64,000 nucleotides of DNA from Corynebacterium zhongnanshanii (GTDB lineage Bacteria; Actinomycetota; Actinomycetes; Mycobacteriales; Mycobacteriaceae): assembly GCF_014490575.1 (NCBI RefSeq), contig NZ_CP061033.1:1364001-1428000 (forward strand), written 5' to 3'. Position numbers and translations under genes: made by a program. This document shows, piece after piece, positions 48,036 through 57,541 of this stretch (its first letter is position 1; the number at the start of each line of letters is the position of its first letter). The notes beneath the pieces were generated by a model, which saw nothing but the letters and a program-made list of their open reading frames with translations, was not told the origin of the DNA and did not search any database.

Positions 48036-48899
48036 CTATTTTTGTGTGATTTTTACTGTGCTCTCTCCCTCAGCAGGATCGCGAAAAGTGAGGGACACCG
48101 CCCGCAAGCCCAAACGCGGTTCGGTCCGTAGCGCCTCATTACTAAAATCCGTCGCCCGATACACCGGGTACGTACTGTCCCCCACCAGCGGCGCTCCCAG
48201 ATGATTCATCAGCACCCTCAACTGATGCGTATGCCCCGTTTCCGGACGCAGAAGATACTCCCACTCCCCCGCCTCCGTGCGCCCCAGCAACCGCACCCGG
48301 GTTCTTGTGGGCTTGCCCGCCGGATCCACCCTCACCTGGGGTACGTCCTTGATCTTGAGCATCGGCAGCTCCACCACCGTCTCCTGTTCAAATCCCGCGA
48401 CCCGCACGACTGAGCGTCCCACATAGGTCTTAGCCACAGTGCGCCGCAGAAACTGAGTCTGCAGAAAGCCTCGGGTGTCCGGCCTGCGCGATAACAGCAG
48501 CACTCCCCCTGTCAGGCGATCCAGCCGATGCGCCGCCACCAGATCCATCTCTGAACGGTGCACGCGCAACATCGTCTGCGCATTCGCCCGCATCAACGAG
48601 CCATTGGGTGTGGACGGCAACCCATGGGGCTTATCCACCACCAGAACATCCCGCGACTCATACAGCACGGGAATATCCAGGTTCAGAAGATAGTCCGGCT
48701 CCTCATGCACCTGCGGGTGAAACCATGCCGGAGTGGGAACATCCAGAGCTGTGAGCGGTTCCAGCAGTGTCCCCGGAGGAAAGGGTGAATCCCCGGCACC
48801 AGCCGCCCAGTACTCCACACCATCGGCAGGCACGTGGCCCCGCAGCACCACGCGCTGCGCCGATACTCCCTGCCGTGGCGTAGGCCGCCAGCGAGACAC
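48036..48899 (-). CDS. RluA-family 23S rRNA pseudouridine synthase
   Basis: 287 residues. The catalytic Asp is in AAHRLDRLTGGVLLLSR (about residue 123), the RluA/RluD motif II, preceded by VLVVDKPHGLPSTP. The C-terminal part has GHTHQLRVLMNHLGAPLVGD. It isomerises uridine in rRNA or tRNA; the exact site is not predictable. The N-terminal about 70 residues have no S4-like pattern that I can see. It starts 3 bases from the dapC stop, so the two are probably co-transcribed. Confidence 0.9.
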   Translation of the reverse strand: MSRWRPTPRQGVSAQRVVLRGHVPADGVEYWAAGAGDSPFPPGTLLEPLTALDVPTPAWFHPQVHEEPDYLLNLDIPVLYESRDVLVVDKPHGLPSTPNGSLMRANAQTMLRVHRSEMDLVAAHRLDRLTGGVLLLSRRPDTRGFLQTQFLRRTVAKTYVGRSVVRVAGFEQETVVELPMLKIKDVPQVRVDPAGKPTRTRVRLLGRTEAGEWEYLLRPETGHTHQLRVLMNHLGAPLVGDSTYPVYRATDFSNEALRTEPRLGLRAVSLTFRDPAEGESTVKITQK

Positions 48900-48902
48900 G
48901 AG

Positions 48903-50051
48903 TTATTTCGACAGCAACGTCGCGATGCGCTGCGCGGCGGCGTCGATCTTCTCGTCCGTGGCAGTCAGGCCAATGCGCACATGCTCCACGCCCGTCGGGC
49001 CGTAGAAGTCCCCCGGTGCGCACAGCACGCCAATGGCAGCGAGGCGGTCCACCGTCTCCCGGCAATTGCGGCCCTCGGTCGCCCACAGGTACAGGCCACC
49101 CTCGGAGTAATCGATACTGAAGCCAGCCTGCTCCAGTGCCGCGCGCAACACGGTTCGGCGTTGACGATACAGATCCTTCTGCAGCATCTCGTGGCCATCT
49201 TCCTCAAGAGCCGCGATCATCGCCGACTGAATAGGACCGGGGTTCATCAGGCCCGCGTGACGGCGCACCTCCAACAGCTCCTGGATCAGCTGCGTGTCAC
49301 CGGCCAGCCAGCCTGCACGATAGGACGCCAAGTTGGAAGTCTTCGACAGGGAATGCACCGCGATCAGGTTGGTATGGTCCCCGCCGCACACCTCGGGATC
49401 CAGGATGGACACCGGCCGGGCAGAATCCTCGCTGGAGTTGTTGTCATTCCATCCGAGACCCAGGTAGCACTCGTCGGACACGATGATGGTGCCGCGCTGG
49501 CGCGCGAACTCCACCATCTTCTGCAGATGTGCCACCCCCAAGACCTTGCCATGAGGATTCGCCGGGGAATTGATGTAGATCAACGACGGCGTGGATGGCC
49601 CCAACTTCAGCAGCGAGTCGCTGCGCACCACGGTCGCCCCGGCGAGCTTCGCTGAGACCTCATAGGTGGGGTATGCCAACTCCGGGATCACCACGGTGTG
49701 GCCCTCACCAATGCCCAGCAGAGTCGGCAGCCAGGCGATTGCCTCTTTCGTGCCCACCACCGGCAACACGGCACGCTCCGGGTCCAGGCCCGTCACGCGA
49801 TAGCGCCGCTCCATCGCACCCACAATCGCCGCGCGCAGCTCCGGGGTACCCTTCGTCTGGGGGTAACCCGGCTGCGCTGCGTGCTCGCTCAAAGCCAACT
49901 GGATGTGCGGAGCTACAGGGTCAACTGGAGTTCCGACCGACAGGTCGACAATCCCGTCCGGGTATGCCTGCGCCGTTGCCTTTGCCTCCGCCAAGGAATC
50001 CCAGGGGAAATCCGGGAGTTGTTGGGCGACGGGGATGCGAGTGGGTGCCAT
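48903..50051 (-). CDS. dapC: Succinyldiaminopimelate transaminase (DapC, class I/II aminotransferase)
   Basis: 382 residues from ATG 50051. A fold-type I PLP enzyme that transfers an amino group from glutamate to N-succinyl-2-amino-6-ketopimelate. The PLP lysine is in SLSKTSNLASYRAGWLAG (about residue 230), with NSPANPHGKV and an earlier IVDLSVGTPVDPV. It lies downstream of fdxC, the same neighbourhood as the mycobacterial Rv1177-Rv1178 pair. A GTG at 50102 gives a basic N-terminal extension that I judge unlikely. Confidence 0.9.
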   Translation of the reverse strand: MAPTRIPVAQQLPDFPWDSLAEAKATAQAYPDGIVDLSVGTPVDPVAPHIQLALSEHAAQPGYPQTKGTPELRAAIVGAMERRYRVTGLDPERAVLPVVGTKEAIAWLPTLLGIGEGHTVVIPELAYPTYEVSAKLAGATVVRSDSLLKLGPSTPSLIYINSPANPHGKVLGVAHLQKMVEFARQRGTIIVSDECYLGLGWNDNNSSEDSARPVSILDPEVCGGDHTNLIAVHSLSKTSNLASYRAGWLAGDTQLIQELLEVRRHAGLMNPGPIQSAMIAALEEDGHEMLQKDLYRQRRTVLRAALEQAGFSIDYSEGGLYLWATEGRNCRETVDRLAAIGVLCAPGDFYGPTGVEHVRIGLTATDEKIDAAAQRIATLLSK

Positions 50052-50151
50052 GGTGCGATGTCTGCTTTTCTTGTGTCGTGTACGACGCAGCTGCTGACTC
50101 ACGCGCTAATGCTGCGTTCGACGGTGGTCAGTAGCTGGTCAATAGCTGTTC

Positions 50152-50475
50152 TTATTCTTCGTTCTGAGGTGGCAGGGCAGCCACCAGCTCAGCGTCAAAG
50201 TCCTGTGGGCCCAGCTTGGCCGCGCCACCGGGAGAGCCTAAGTCGTCAAAGAAGGCTGCGTTGGCGTCGTTAAACTCTTCCCACTCCTCCGGAACATCAT
50301 CTTCGTAGAAGATGGCTTCCACAGGACAGACGGGTTCGCAAGCACCACAGTCCACACACTCGTCAGGGTGAATGTACAGGGAGCGCTTGCCCTCGTAGAT
50401 GCAATCAACGGGGCATTCTTCAACACATGCTCGGTCCATGACGTCAACGCATGGCTGTGCGATGGTGTAAGTCAT
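50152..50475 (-). CDS. fdxC: 7Fe ferredoxin
   Basis: 107 residues. The N-terminus has C-x7-C-x3-C-P (CVDVMDRACVEECPVDCIYE), the pattern of a [3Fe-4S] centre, and then CVDCGACEPVCPVEAI, a classical [4Fe-4S] motif. The acidic C-terminal extension is typical of actinobacterial FdxA/FdxC. It carries electrons in the cytosol. Confidence 0.95.
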   Translation of the reverse strand: MTYTIAQPCVDVMDRACVEECPVDCIYEGKRSLYIHPDECVDCGACEPVCPVEAIFYEDDVPEEWEEFNDANAAFFDDLGSPGGAAKLGPQDFDAELVAALPPQNEE

Positions 50476-50488
50476 TATCTCTTCTTTC

Positions 50489-50890
50489 TCACTTGCTAGT
50501 TTGTCGCACTGTGGCAGCGGTTGGCTGTGGGGTGCCCAAATCCGGGAAGCGTGGTCGCAACGGCCACGCTCCTCCAGCCAAACCGGCTATAAATACCAAT
50601 ATAGACCAAACGGTCTGTGGCACTAATTGGTCACCCGTGATACCCACGGTTGGCCACGCAGTCAACGCGATGAAACCGAAGGTCCACAGGAGGAAAGGAA
50701 TCGCCGCGACCAGCGGATTGTCAGTCCACAGCTTCGCGATCCTCGAAATAGAGCGATTAAAGAAAAACGCGAAGAGTATGGTCCACGGCACAGGTATTCC
50801 GGTTCCACCCACGGTAATCCTAGAACCTACGTACAGGATTTCCACAAACAGACCAAACAGGATCCCGACCGACAGCCAGGATAGCCCCAT
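50489..50890 (-). CDS. Integral membrane protein of the mshB-fdxC region (Rv1171-like)
   Basis: 133 residues with four hydrophobic segments. ATG 50890 (MGLSWLSVGILFG) has AAGGA 7 bases upstream. A longer form from GTG 50974 would overlap the mshB stop (TAGTG) and add 28 charged residues. Conserved genes of unknown function occupy this place in mycobacteria. The function is unknown. Confidence 0.75.
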   Translation of the reverse strand: MGLSWLSVGILFGLFVEILYVGSRITVGGTGIPVPWTILFAFFFNRSISRIAKLWTDNPLVAAIPFLLWTFGFIALTAWPTVGITGDQLVPQTVWSILVFIAGLAGGAWPLRPRFPDLGTPQPTAATVRQTSK

Positions 50891-50973
50891 AATGGTTTCC
50901 TTCCGCGTGACATCCCGCCGTGCCTGGGACCGGGTGGGGTCGCCCCAGTGGGGTTCGCTGGTGTCCTTATGCA

Positions 50974-51909
50974 CTAGAACTCGTCACTTTCTGTCATGAA
51001 ACCCGTCACCGTCTCGGCCGTCTTGTCCGTCGCAGCCTCGCCCTCGAAGAACCGCTGTGCGTAGTCCCTATCCTCCCCGGGCGCAGTGAACGCCACGGTA
51101 TAAGCTTCCGTATCCAACAGCGGCTGCACAATCTGGTTAGACAGCGCGAACACCGGCCCATCCACCACCACCTGCGTGGCGTGGTCTGCCATCGCCGCGG
51201 CCTTTGCGGCCAGGTCCTGACTGGCGCCATGGATGGTGAAGTCCACCTCGCTGTGGTCCACCGCGGCCACCTCACCGAAGCGCCAGCCCTCCGGAATCTC
51301 GTCCTCACTCACGCCCGCAAGCCCGTCATCGATGGCCAGCCGGTCGCTCACGCACCACAGGATCTGGCGTGGCTTCATCGCCGCATCCAGCCGTTCCACC
51401 GCGGCGTGCGTCACGCGATGAGCGCGCTTGTGATCCGGGTGGCCGTACCCGCCATCCGTGGCATACGTGACGACAATGTCGGGTCGGAGTTCCTCCAGCA
51501 GCTGCGTGAGCTGCTGAACTTCCTCGTCGAAGTTATCCACATGGGCAAACGCCCGCGGGTGTTCGATGGACGGCGTTCCCTCCATCCCGGAGTCCCGCCA
51601 GCGCCCCACCCCTCCCAGGAACACAGGGCTCGCGTCGATTCCCAGAGACGTCAGGGCCCGCTGGAGCTCGGCAATGCGGTAGCCACCCAGCAGGCCGGTC
51701 CCGTCGGGGCGCTGAGCGTCGGTCACTAATCGGGCAAGCTCGTCCCCGATGACCTCGCCTTCCTCCCCCAACGTGCAGGTCACGTTGATGACCTTCGCGC
51801 CCAGCCGCACGGCTTTGGCGAGGGCGAGGCCGGTCCAGATGGCTTCGTCGTCGGGGTGCGCGTGAACGGCGACGATGGTGGGTGTGCTGCCGTTATCCGT
51901 GCCTGTCAT
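50974..51909 (-). CDS. mshB: Mycothiol biosynthesis deacetylase MshB
   Basis: 311 residues, LmbE/PIG-L family zinc deacetylase. AHPDDEAIWTG (near residue 17) supplies the first zinc ligands and general base, and YGHPDHKRAHRVTH (about 155) the second His. It deacetylates GlcNAc-inositol to GlcN-inositol, the second-stage precursor of mycothiol. AAGGAG lies 5 bases before the ATG, which overlaps the lpqW 3' end by 17 bases. Confidence 0.92.
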   Translation of the reverse strand: MTGTDNGSTPTIVAVHAHPDDEAIWTGLALAKAVRLGAKVINVTCTLGEEGEVIGDELARLVTDAQRPDGTGLLGGYRIAELQRALTSLGIDASPVFLGGVGRWRDSGMEGTPSIEHPRAFAHVDNFDEEVQQLTQLLEELRPDIVVTYATDGGYGHPDHKRAHRVTHAAVERLDAAMKPRQILWCVSDRLAIDDGLAGVSEDEIPEGWRFGEVAAVDHSEVDFTIHGASQDLAAKAAAMADHATQVVVDGPVFALSNQIVQPLLDTEAYTVAFTAPGEDRDYAQRFFEGEAATDKTAETVTGFMTESDEF

Positions 51910-53719
51910 GATTCTCCTTCGTGTCAGCCAGCGGGTCGATCGTCCACTGATGAGCCGTGGCGAAGATTCCCGCGCTGGAGGTGATCGGCCACTCCGCCAA
52001 CTCGTTGGTGGGGCCTTGCAACACCTTCGCCCGCGCCACGCTACTGCGGCTTCCCAGCAGGGGCTGCACGACTGCTTGCTCGGCGATGAGCGTGTTCAGC
52101 TCTTCACGGGAGCCGCGCAGGTCCTCGTCCCCGGCCTCGAGCTTGGCGAGCAGGGCGTTGATGTCGTTGTCACACAGCGCGGACACGTTGCCTCCGCCGA
52201 GTGGCACGTCTCCCTCCTGCACCGGCGGCAGCGACGTAGCACGCGAGGTGCTGTCCTGCCCGTGTGATGGATGTGCGTGCTCGCCCTGTGATTCGGAGTG
52301 ATCGTCTAATTTTTCCGACGACGCCGAAGCGTGCGGCTCCTCAGCATTCTTCCCCTTTCCAGATTTGCATTGGAATTGGGATACATAGTCCCCTAAATCA
52401 GAAGGAGAATACTGCCACAGCACAATTGCATCGGGCGCATCCTTCGTGGATGTTCGGGAAAATAATTCCACTGAGTCCTGCTGCACGGCACGCGCCGGAA
52501 TGCCCGCCTGGCTCAGCTGGTCCGCGGCCGTACGGGCGGCCACCACTGCCTTCTGGTCTTCCTGCGGAGCCGCGATCACCAGCGGTTCGTCCGCGGTGAA
52601 GTGCGCGCGCTTGGGAGCATGAGAAGCGCTCGGCGAGACCTGCCATTCAGGCCGTTCGGCGTCCATATCCTGTGCCACGATCTGCCCGATTTCCCGGGCG
52701 CGAATGCTGCTGAGGATGTGTGCCCGGGCGGAGCTAGTGGTCAGGCCCGGTTTCTGGGAGTTTAAGACCAGGTTGAGCTGCACCGGCCGCACCAGACTGC
52801 GCTGCTGCACGTCTTTCAGCTGGTTCAGTGTGAGCTGCGTGGTGGATTCGGACTGCTGCACCAACATGTTGATCTGCTTGGTGCGCAGCATCTGCGCGCC
52901 GGTGTTGATATCGGGAACGCTGGTGAACAGGATGCGATCCGTCGCAGCCGGTTCCTCACCCCAGTACCGGTCATTGCGTTGGAGTTCTACGAACCCGCGC
53001 CCGGCGTCGATATGTTTCAACGCGTAAGCACCACCGGACGCAGCAGAGGCCTCCCGCATCATTTCGGCAAAGGGGCGATTTTCCCCGCGGTAAATATGGC
53101 TAGGCAATAAGTGGTGGAAAAGGCGTTTCCAGGAGGTAAATGGCTGATCGAACACCACCGTGAAATGCGTAGAGGACACGCTGGTTTCGATGGTTTTAAT
53201 GTGCTGATACAGGCCGGATTCCGCCGCCGCGGGTTCCTCGGCCAGTTCCTCGGCCAAATACTGGAAATCGCTGACGGTAATCGGCGTGCCATCGGACCAC
53301 TGCGCCGCCGAGGTCAGCGTGTAGGTCACGCGGGTGGGGGCCTCCTCGTCGTCCGGCTTCACGGACTCCACGAGGTCCTTATCCATCACCAGGCCCTTCG
53401 GGCCGGCGGTGAACACGCTGGGCAGGGTCAGGTCCGAAATGGCGGACACCACCGGATCCAGATTGCCCTTCATGTGCGGATTCAGGTTGCCGGTGAAGGA
53501 GTCCACGCCCACGCGGATCACCCGGCGGGCTTCCTCCTGAGCCTTGTGCTCCGCCTTCTCCCTGGCCTCGTTGTTCGTGCGGGCAGATTGGGAGTTCTGC
53601 TCGGCCGGCATGCGGTCCTCGACCGTGGGAGCGTCGCTCGGGCGGGCGGAACAGGATGCCAGCACTAGTGCCGCTGCCACAGACGCCACGAAGGCACGCG
53701 CAGTACTACTCTTCGTCAC
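51893..53719 (-). CDS. lpqW: LpqW-like lipoprotein of the ABC peptide-binding (SBP-5) family
   Basis: 608 residues. The N-terminal signal with lipobox VLASC (Cys near residue 23) marks a lipoprotein. The rest follows SBP family 5, with QWSDGTPITVSDFQYL near residue 135. In mycobacteria LpqW, which has the same neighbours (typA and mshB), regulates PI mannoside and lipoarabinomannan synthesis rather than peptide import. GTG 53719 has AAGGAGG 8 bases upstream. A His/Ser-rich insert occurs near 465-495. Confidence 0.8.
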   Translation of the reverse strand: MTKSSTARAFVASVAAALVLASCSARPSDAPTVEDRMPAEQNSQSARTNNEAREKAEHKAQEEARRVIRVGVDSFTGNLNPHMKGNLDPVVSAISDLTLPSVFTAGPKGLVMDKDLVESVKPDDEEAPTRVTYTLTSAAQWSDGTPITVSDFQYLAEELAEEPAAAESGLYQHIKTIETSVSSTHFTVVFDQPFTSWKRLFHHLLPSHIYRGENRPFAEMMREASAASGGAYALKHIDAGRGFVELQRNDRYWGEEPAATDRILFTSVPDINTGAQMLRTKQINMLVQQSESTTQLTLNQLKDVQQRSLVRPVQLNLVLNSQKPGLTTSSARAHILSSIRAREIGQIVAQDMDAERPEWQVSPSASHAPKRAHFTADEPLVIAAPQEDQKAVVAARTAADQLSQAGIPARAVQQDSVELFSRTSTKDAPDAIVLWQYSPSDLGDYVSQFQCKSGKGKNAEEPHASASSEKLDDHSESQGEHAHPSHGQDSTSRATSLPPVQEGDVPLGGGNVSALCDNDINALLAKLEAGDEDLRGSREELNTLIAEQAVVQPLLGSRSSVARAKVLQGPTNELAEWPITSSAGIFATAHQWTIDPLADTKENHDRHG

Positions 53720-53780
53720 TCCACGTGCCTCCTTGGGTCATTCACCGGCTCACTGTCACCAGTACCATACAGCCCCTACA

Positions 53781-55697
53781 TTAGGACTTGTTGTTGCGCT
53801 GCTTCTCGCGGGAGCGTGCACGAGCACGCTCGGTTGCGTTCAGGATGGTCTTGCGGACGCGCAGAACGTTCGGTCCAACCTCCACGCACTCGTCGTTGCC
53901 ACAGAACTCCAGTGCCTCATCCAAAGACAGGGTGCGGGCCTTGGCCAGGGTGACCGTGGCGTCTGCCGTGGCAGAACGCATGTTGGTGAGCTTCTTTTCC
54001 TTCGTGATGTTGATGTCCATATCCTCATCACGGTTGTTCGCACCCACAACCATGCCCTCGTAGGCTTCCATGCCTGGCTCGACGAAGAAGTCGCCGCGGT
54101 CAGCCAGCTGCTGGAGTGCATAGGCGGTGATCTGTCCGGAACGGTCAGCCACCAGGGATCCCGTGGGGCGAGACTTAATGGCGCCGGCCCACTCATCCCA
54201 GCCATCGGAGATGGAGTTGGCGATACCTGCGCCACGGGTCTCCGTCAAGAACTGGGTGCGGAAACCGATCAGGCCGCGGGCTGGGATGCGGAACTCCATG
54301 CGCACCCAGTCGCCTTCGCGGACATCCATCGTCTGCATCTGGCCTTTGCGGGTAGCCAGCAGCTGGGTGATCGCACCCTGGAACTCGGATGGGGAATCCA
54401 CGGTCAGCATCTCGTACGGCTCCATGGTCTTGCCGTCCACGACCTGCGTCACAACCTGTGGCTTTCCAACGGTCAGCTCAAAGCCTTCGCGGCGCATGTT
54501 CTCGATCAGCACGGACAGAGCCATCTCGCCGCGGCCCTGAACCTCCCAGGCATCGGGACGCTCGGTAGGTAGCACCTTGATGGAGACGTTACCGATCAAT
54601 TCCTGATCCAGGCGGGCCTTCACCATGCGGGCGGTCAGCTTATCGCCGCCGCCCTGGCCTGCCATCGGAGAGGTGTTCACGCCGATAGTCATGGAGATGG
54701 CTGGCTCGTCGACCTTAATGCGTGGAAGCGGCTGTGGGTCGTCCACGTCGGCAATAGTATCGCCGATCATGATGTCCGAAATACCGGAGATGGCGACAAT
54801 ATCGCCGGCGATGGCCTCCGTGTCCGGCTGGCGCTCGAAGCCCACGGTGCGCAGCAGCTCTGCAACCTTCACCTGCTTGATGTGCTGTGCGCCGTCTTCG
54901 TCGTAATGGATCCAGGAAACCTGCTGGCCCTTCTTGATCTGTCCGGAGTAGATGCGTAGTAAGGCGATACGGCCCAGGAAGTCGGACGAGTCAAGGTTGG
55001 TGACGTGCGCCTGCAGTGGGCCGTCCACGGACGCCGACGGCTCAGGCAGCACGTCGTAAATGACGTCGAACAGGGCCTGCAGGTCCTCTGCCTCGGGCAC
55101 GTTGCCGTTGCCTGGATTCTCCGTCGACGCCTTGCCCTCGCGACCGGAGGCGTAGAGCACAGGAAGGTCGAGCAATTCTTCGGCGGCCGCGGCGGCGTCG
55201 TCATCTTCCAGGCCTGCCGCGATCTCTAGCAGGAGGTCCTGAGACTCGGTGACGACCTCGTCGATGCGGGCGTCCGGGCGGTCGGTCTTGTTGACGCAAA
55301 TGATAACCGGCAGCTTGGCCTCGAGAGCCTTGGTCAGCACGAAGCGGGTCTGCGGGAGTGGGCCTTCGGAGGCGTCGACCAGCAGAACCACTCCGTCCAC
55401 CATGGAGATGCCGCGCTCAACCTCACCACCGAAGTCGGCGTGGCCTGGGGTATCAATCACGTTGATGATGAGGTCGCCGCCGTCTTTGCCTAGACCCTTG
55501 CGGTGAATGGCGGTGTTCTTCGCCAAGATCGTGATACCGCGCTCGCGTTCCTGATCATTGGAGTCCATCACGCGATCCGTGTGCTCGCCGTGGTCGCCGA
55601 AGGCACCGGATTGTTCCAGCATGCCGTTCACCAGGGTGGTCTTACCGTGGTCAACGTGTGCGACGATGGCAACATTACGGAATTCAGTTCTAGCCAA
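53781..55697 (-). CDS. typA: Ribosome-associated GTPase TypA/BipA
   Basis: 638 residues. G1 AHVDHGKTTLVNGML (about 12-26), the G2 RGITI, G3 DTPGHADFGGEV, G4 NKTDRPDAR, then EF-G-like domains and the TypA-specific C-terminal domain. It binds the ribosome in stress and cold. The start codon appears to be TTG at 55697, with AGGAAG about 10 bases upstream; no other start in the frame is closer. It precedes lpqW. Confidence 0.95.
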   Translation of the reverse strand: MARTEFRNVAIVAHVDHGKTTLVNGMLEQSGAFGDHGEHTDRVMDSNDQERERGITILAKNTAIHRKGLGKDGGDLIINVIDTPGHADFGGEVERGISMVDGVVLLVDASEGPLPQTRFVLTKALEAKLPVIICVNKTDRPDARIDEVVTESQDLLLEIAAGLEDDDAAAAAEELLDLPVLYASGREGKASTENPGNGNVPEAEDLQALFDVIYDVLPEPSASVDGPLQAHVTNLDSSDFLGRIALLRIYSGQIKKGQQVSWIHYDEDGAQHIKQVKVAELLRTVGFERQPDTEAIAGDIVAISGISDIMIGDTIADVDDPQPLPRIKVDEPAISMTIGVNTSPMAGQGGGDKLTARMVKARLDQELIGNVSIKVLPTERPDAWEVQGRGEMALSVLIENMRREGFELTVGKPQVVTQVVDGKTMEPYEMLTVDSPSEFQGAITQLLATRKGQMQTMDVREGDWVRMEFRIPARGLIGFRTQFLTETRGAGIANSISDGWDEWAGAIKSRPTGSLVADRSGQITAYALQQLADRGDFFVEPGMEAYEGMVVGANNRDEDMDINITKEKKLTNMRSATADATVTLAKARTLSLDEALEFCGNDECVEVGPNVLRVRKTILNATERARARSREKQRNNKS

Positions 55698-55859
55698 GAT
55701 CCCAAATCTTCCTTATGTGGGGGAAAAGTTTAACCACAGCATTCTACCCCCTCACCCCAGGTTCGATCCATTCGACAGGCGGTAGCGCCCTGCGTGTTAC
55801 TGTCATCCGTGCTGGCCAGAGGCTCTTTTGCCCGAATCTCTAAAAATTTCTTCGTTGTG

Positions 55860-55888
55860 ATGACATCCGAGGCTAGGGGTGCTAATGT
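55860..55888 (+). promoter_or_regulatory. Promoter of the secreted protein gene
   Basis: ATGACA (55860-55865) and TAATGT (55883-55888) with a 17-base spacer. It leaves a leader of roughly 85 bases that contains an inverted repeat (GTGAACA near 55918 with TGTTCAC near 55955). Between the typA start and this gene (283 bases) I see nothing else. Confidence 0.55.
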
Positions 55889-55980
55889 AAGCAAAACGAT
55901 CATACAGCATGACAGATGTGAACAAAGTGACTAATGTGGTTAATGTTACTCGTGATGTTCACCAATTTGAGAGGTTGACC

Positions 55981-56667
55981 GTGTCTATCACCAAACGATC
56001 TTTTCGCGCCCTTGTGGGCCTCAGCACCGCCTGCGCCCTGGCAGTACCTACGCTGATCGCCCCAGCAACTGCTAACGCACAGGTAGGATCCTTGGATCAC
56101 CTCGGCCGCCCCAATGCCGAAACCCTGAACGCCATCGAAGAATTCACCAAGAACCCTAACGTTCCACCACAGGTTGGAGCAGCACTCACCAAGCTTGTTG
56201 GCTTCTTCCGCGGCGAGGAAGGCAAGGGAGTACCGATCCCTAAGAACGGCCCACACTTCACCCAGTTCGCATGGCCAACCATCTCCCAGAACTGCATCGG
56301 CGGCAAGAACAACGCCGTCGGCACCGCAGCAGCGGTCCCTGGTCCAGCCAACCTGCCACTCCCAGGCGTCGCGCCAGGCGAAGTGAACTTCGTGTTCACC
56401 GGCCTGGGCACCGGAACCATTGCCAAGGAACAGCACTCCCAGATGAATGTTCACTGGGTCAACATCAACAACGGCAAGCGCGGCGTTACCCCACTGAGAT
56501 TCAACGGAATCAACCCAGAAGGCCCTGGCACCGTCAACGGTGCTGCCCAGACCGGTCCAGGCACCGTGCTCGCCTACATTGATGGCGGATTCACCGTAAA
56601 CAACAAGGATGCAGCTCCAAGCACCTGCAACTTCCTGCCCACCGCCGGAGTTATCCAGGTTCCTTAA
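55981..56667 (+). CDS. Secreted protein of unknown function
   Basis: 228 residues. A clear Sec signal peptide (SITKRSFRALVGLSTACAL ...) ends at an A-x-A site, TANA-QVGS near residue 35. The mature part is Gly/Pro/Asn-rich with two cysteines (SQNCIGG and STCNFLP) that may form a disulfide. GTG 55981 has GAGAGG 6 bases upstream and gives a classical signal; a longer frame from 55909 would bury it. Likely in the cell envelope or medium. I do not recognise the family. Confidence 0.8.
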   Translation: MSITKRSFRALVGLSTACALAVPTLIAPATANAQVGSLDHLGRPNAETLNAIEEFTKNPNVPPQVGAALTKLVGFFRGEEGKGVPIPKNGPHFTQFAWPTISQNCIGGKNNAVGTAAAVPGPANLPLPGVAPGEVNFVFTGLGTGTIAKEQHSQMNVHWVNINNGKRGVTPLRFNGINPEGPGTVNGAAQTGPGTVLAYIDGGFTVNNKDAAPSTCNFLPTAGVIQVP

Positions 56668-56722
56668 ACCACGCACTCCGGGTGGTTAGCTTTAGCCATC
56701 AGGCGCGCACACTGCCACAACG

Positions 56723-56761
56723 ATGAGGTGTCCAGCGTCATATCGACGCTGGGCACCTCAT
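56723..56761. terminator. Hairpin between convergent secreted-protein and cassette genes
   Basis: A 17-bp stem (56723-56739 with 56745-56761, one G-U pair) around a 5-base loop. The minus-strand arm contains the stop codon of the B2 gene. The U-tail is weak (TGTTG), so efficiency is uncertain. Confidence 0.6.
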
Positions 56762-57156
56762 TGTTGATCTCTCACTTTACCGTTCCGGTAGGTCTTATGT
56801 TCCCGATATCCTTGGTACAGTCTCGCTACCTTATATCTGGTATTACTCTCGATGGCATCGCAGATGCGGTCGCCTTCGTCTAACCAGCCGCGTTCATCTA
56901 TTAACTCTTTCCAGGCCAGAGCATATTTCTCAGAATAAGGATTCCGTGTCCGTCGATAGTCCTGAGCAGGATCGTCATAGATACGCTCTTTCCACTGTTG
57001 AATCCACAGATGCAAGTCTTCGACAACCTCTGGTATCACTGCAGAGCACTCCTCCAGAAAAGCAGCGCGTTCTTCCTGATTCACACCCCACATACCGTCA
57101 GGCCTATCTACATCAGGGTAGAGAGCAATGTAATAAATGTTTCCGTCGCTAATCAC
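56758..57156 (-). CDS. Putative immunity cassette protein B2
   Basis: 132 residues from GTG 57156, which overlaps the A2 stop by 8 bases and has AAAGG 6 bases upstream. It is homologous to B1 at 58454 (shared YPDV-x2-PDG-x-WG, EGDRI-x-D-x-IES and VAR-x-Y), with many substitutions. No signal peptide; acidic/Trp-rich. By position it is proposed to belong to a two-gene toxin-immunity cassette; the family is not one that I recognise. The frame extends upstream to 57264, inside A2. Confidence 0.65.
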   Translation of the reverse strand: MISDGNIYYIALYPDVDRPDGMWGVNQEERAAFLEECSAVIPEVVEDLHLWIQQWKERIYDDPAQDYRRTRNPYSEKYALAWKELIDERGWLDEGDRICDAIESNTRYKVARLYQGYREHKTYRNGKVRDQQ

Positions 57157-57541
57157 GAGCACCCTTTTGCTTGCTGTAATTTGCACAGAGGCTTCTTGCG
57201 AACCCAACTTCGACAACATACCCTGATTCTTGCTCGAGCTGATGACTGATAATGAAGCCTTCACGGATCCACTCGTTCAAATTTATATCCGCCAAAAAAC
57301 CTCGCGAAGTGTTACAGAAGGCTTCTTGAGATATTTCTAACCACGGACCCTCATAGTTATCAAGCCACGCTTTGTTCCAGTCTCTCAAGCGTTTCGTTAA
57401 TCCCGGAGATAATCCAAGACTCTGAGGGCTTGCAAACCCCGAACTATTTCGTAATTCTTCCTCCGTCTGACCTCCCCATATTCCCCACTCAACTCCCCAT
57501 TCGGGATTTAAATTTATCACCTGATCAGACCCTTCCGACAT
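57149..57541 (-). CDS. Putative immunity cassette protein A2
   Basis: 130 residues. The first 66 residues match A1 at about 53 positions by my count (MSEGSDQ-x-INL-x-PEWG start), and the rest diverges. The ATG at 57541 lies 24 bases from the stop of an orphan toxin tail, identical to the A1/toxin overlap, so A2 once sat behind a complete toxin gene. No signal or membrane segment. Proposed cytosolic immunity protein (inference). Confidence 0.65.
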   Translation of the reverse strand: MSEGSDQVINLNPEWGVEWGIWGGQTEEELRNSSGFASPQSLGLSPGLTKRLRDWNKAWLDNYEGPWLEISQEAFCNTSRGFLADINLNEWIREGFIISHQLEQESGYVVEVGFARSLCANYSKQKGARD

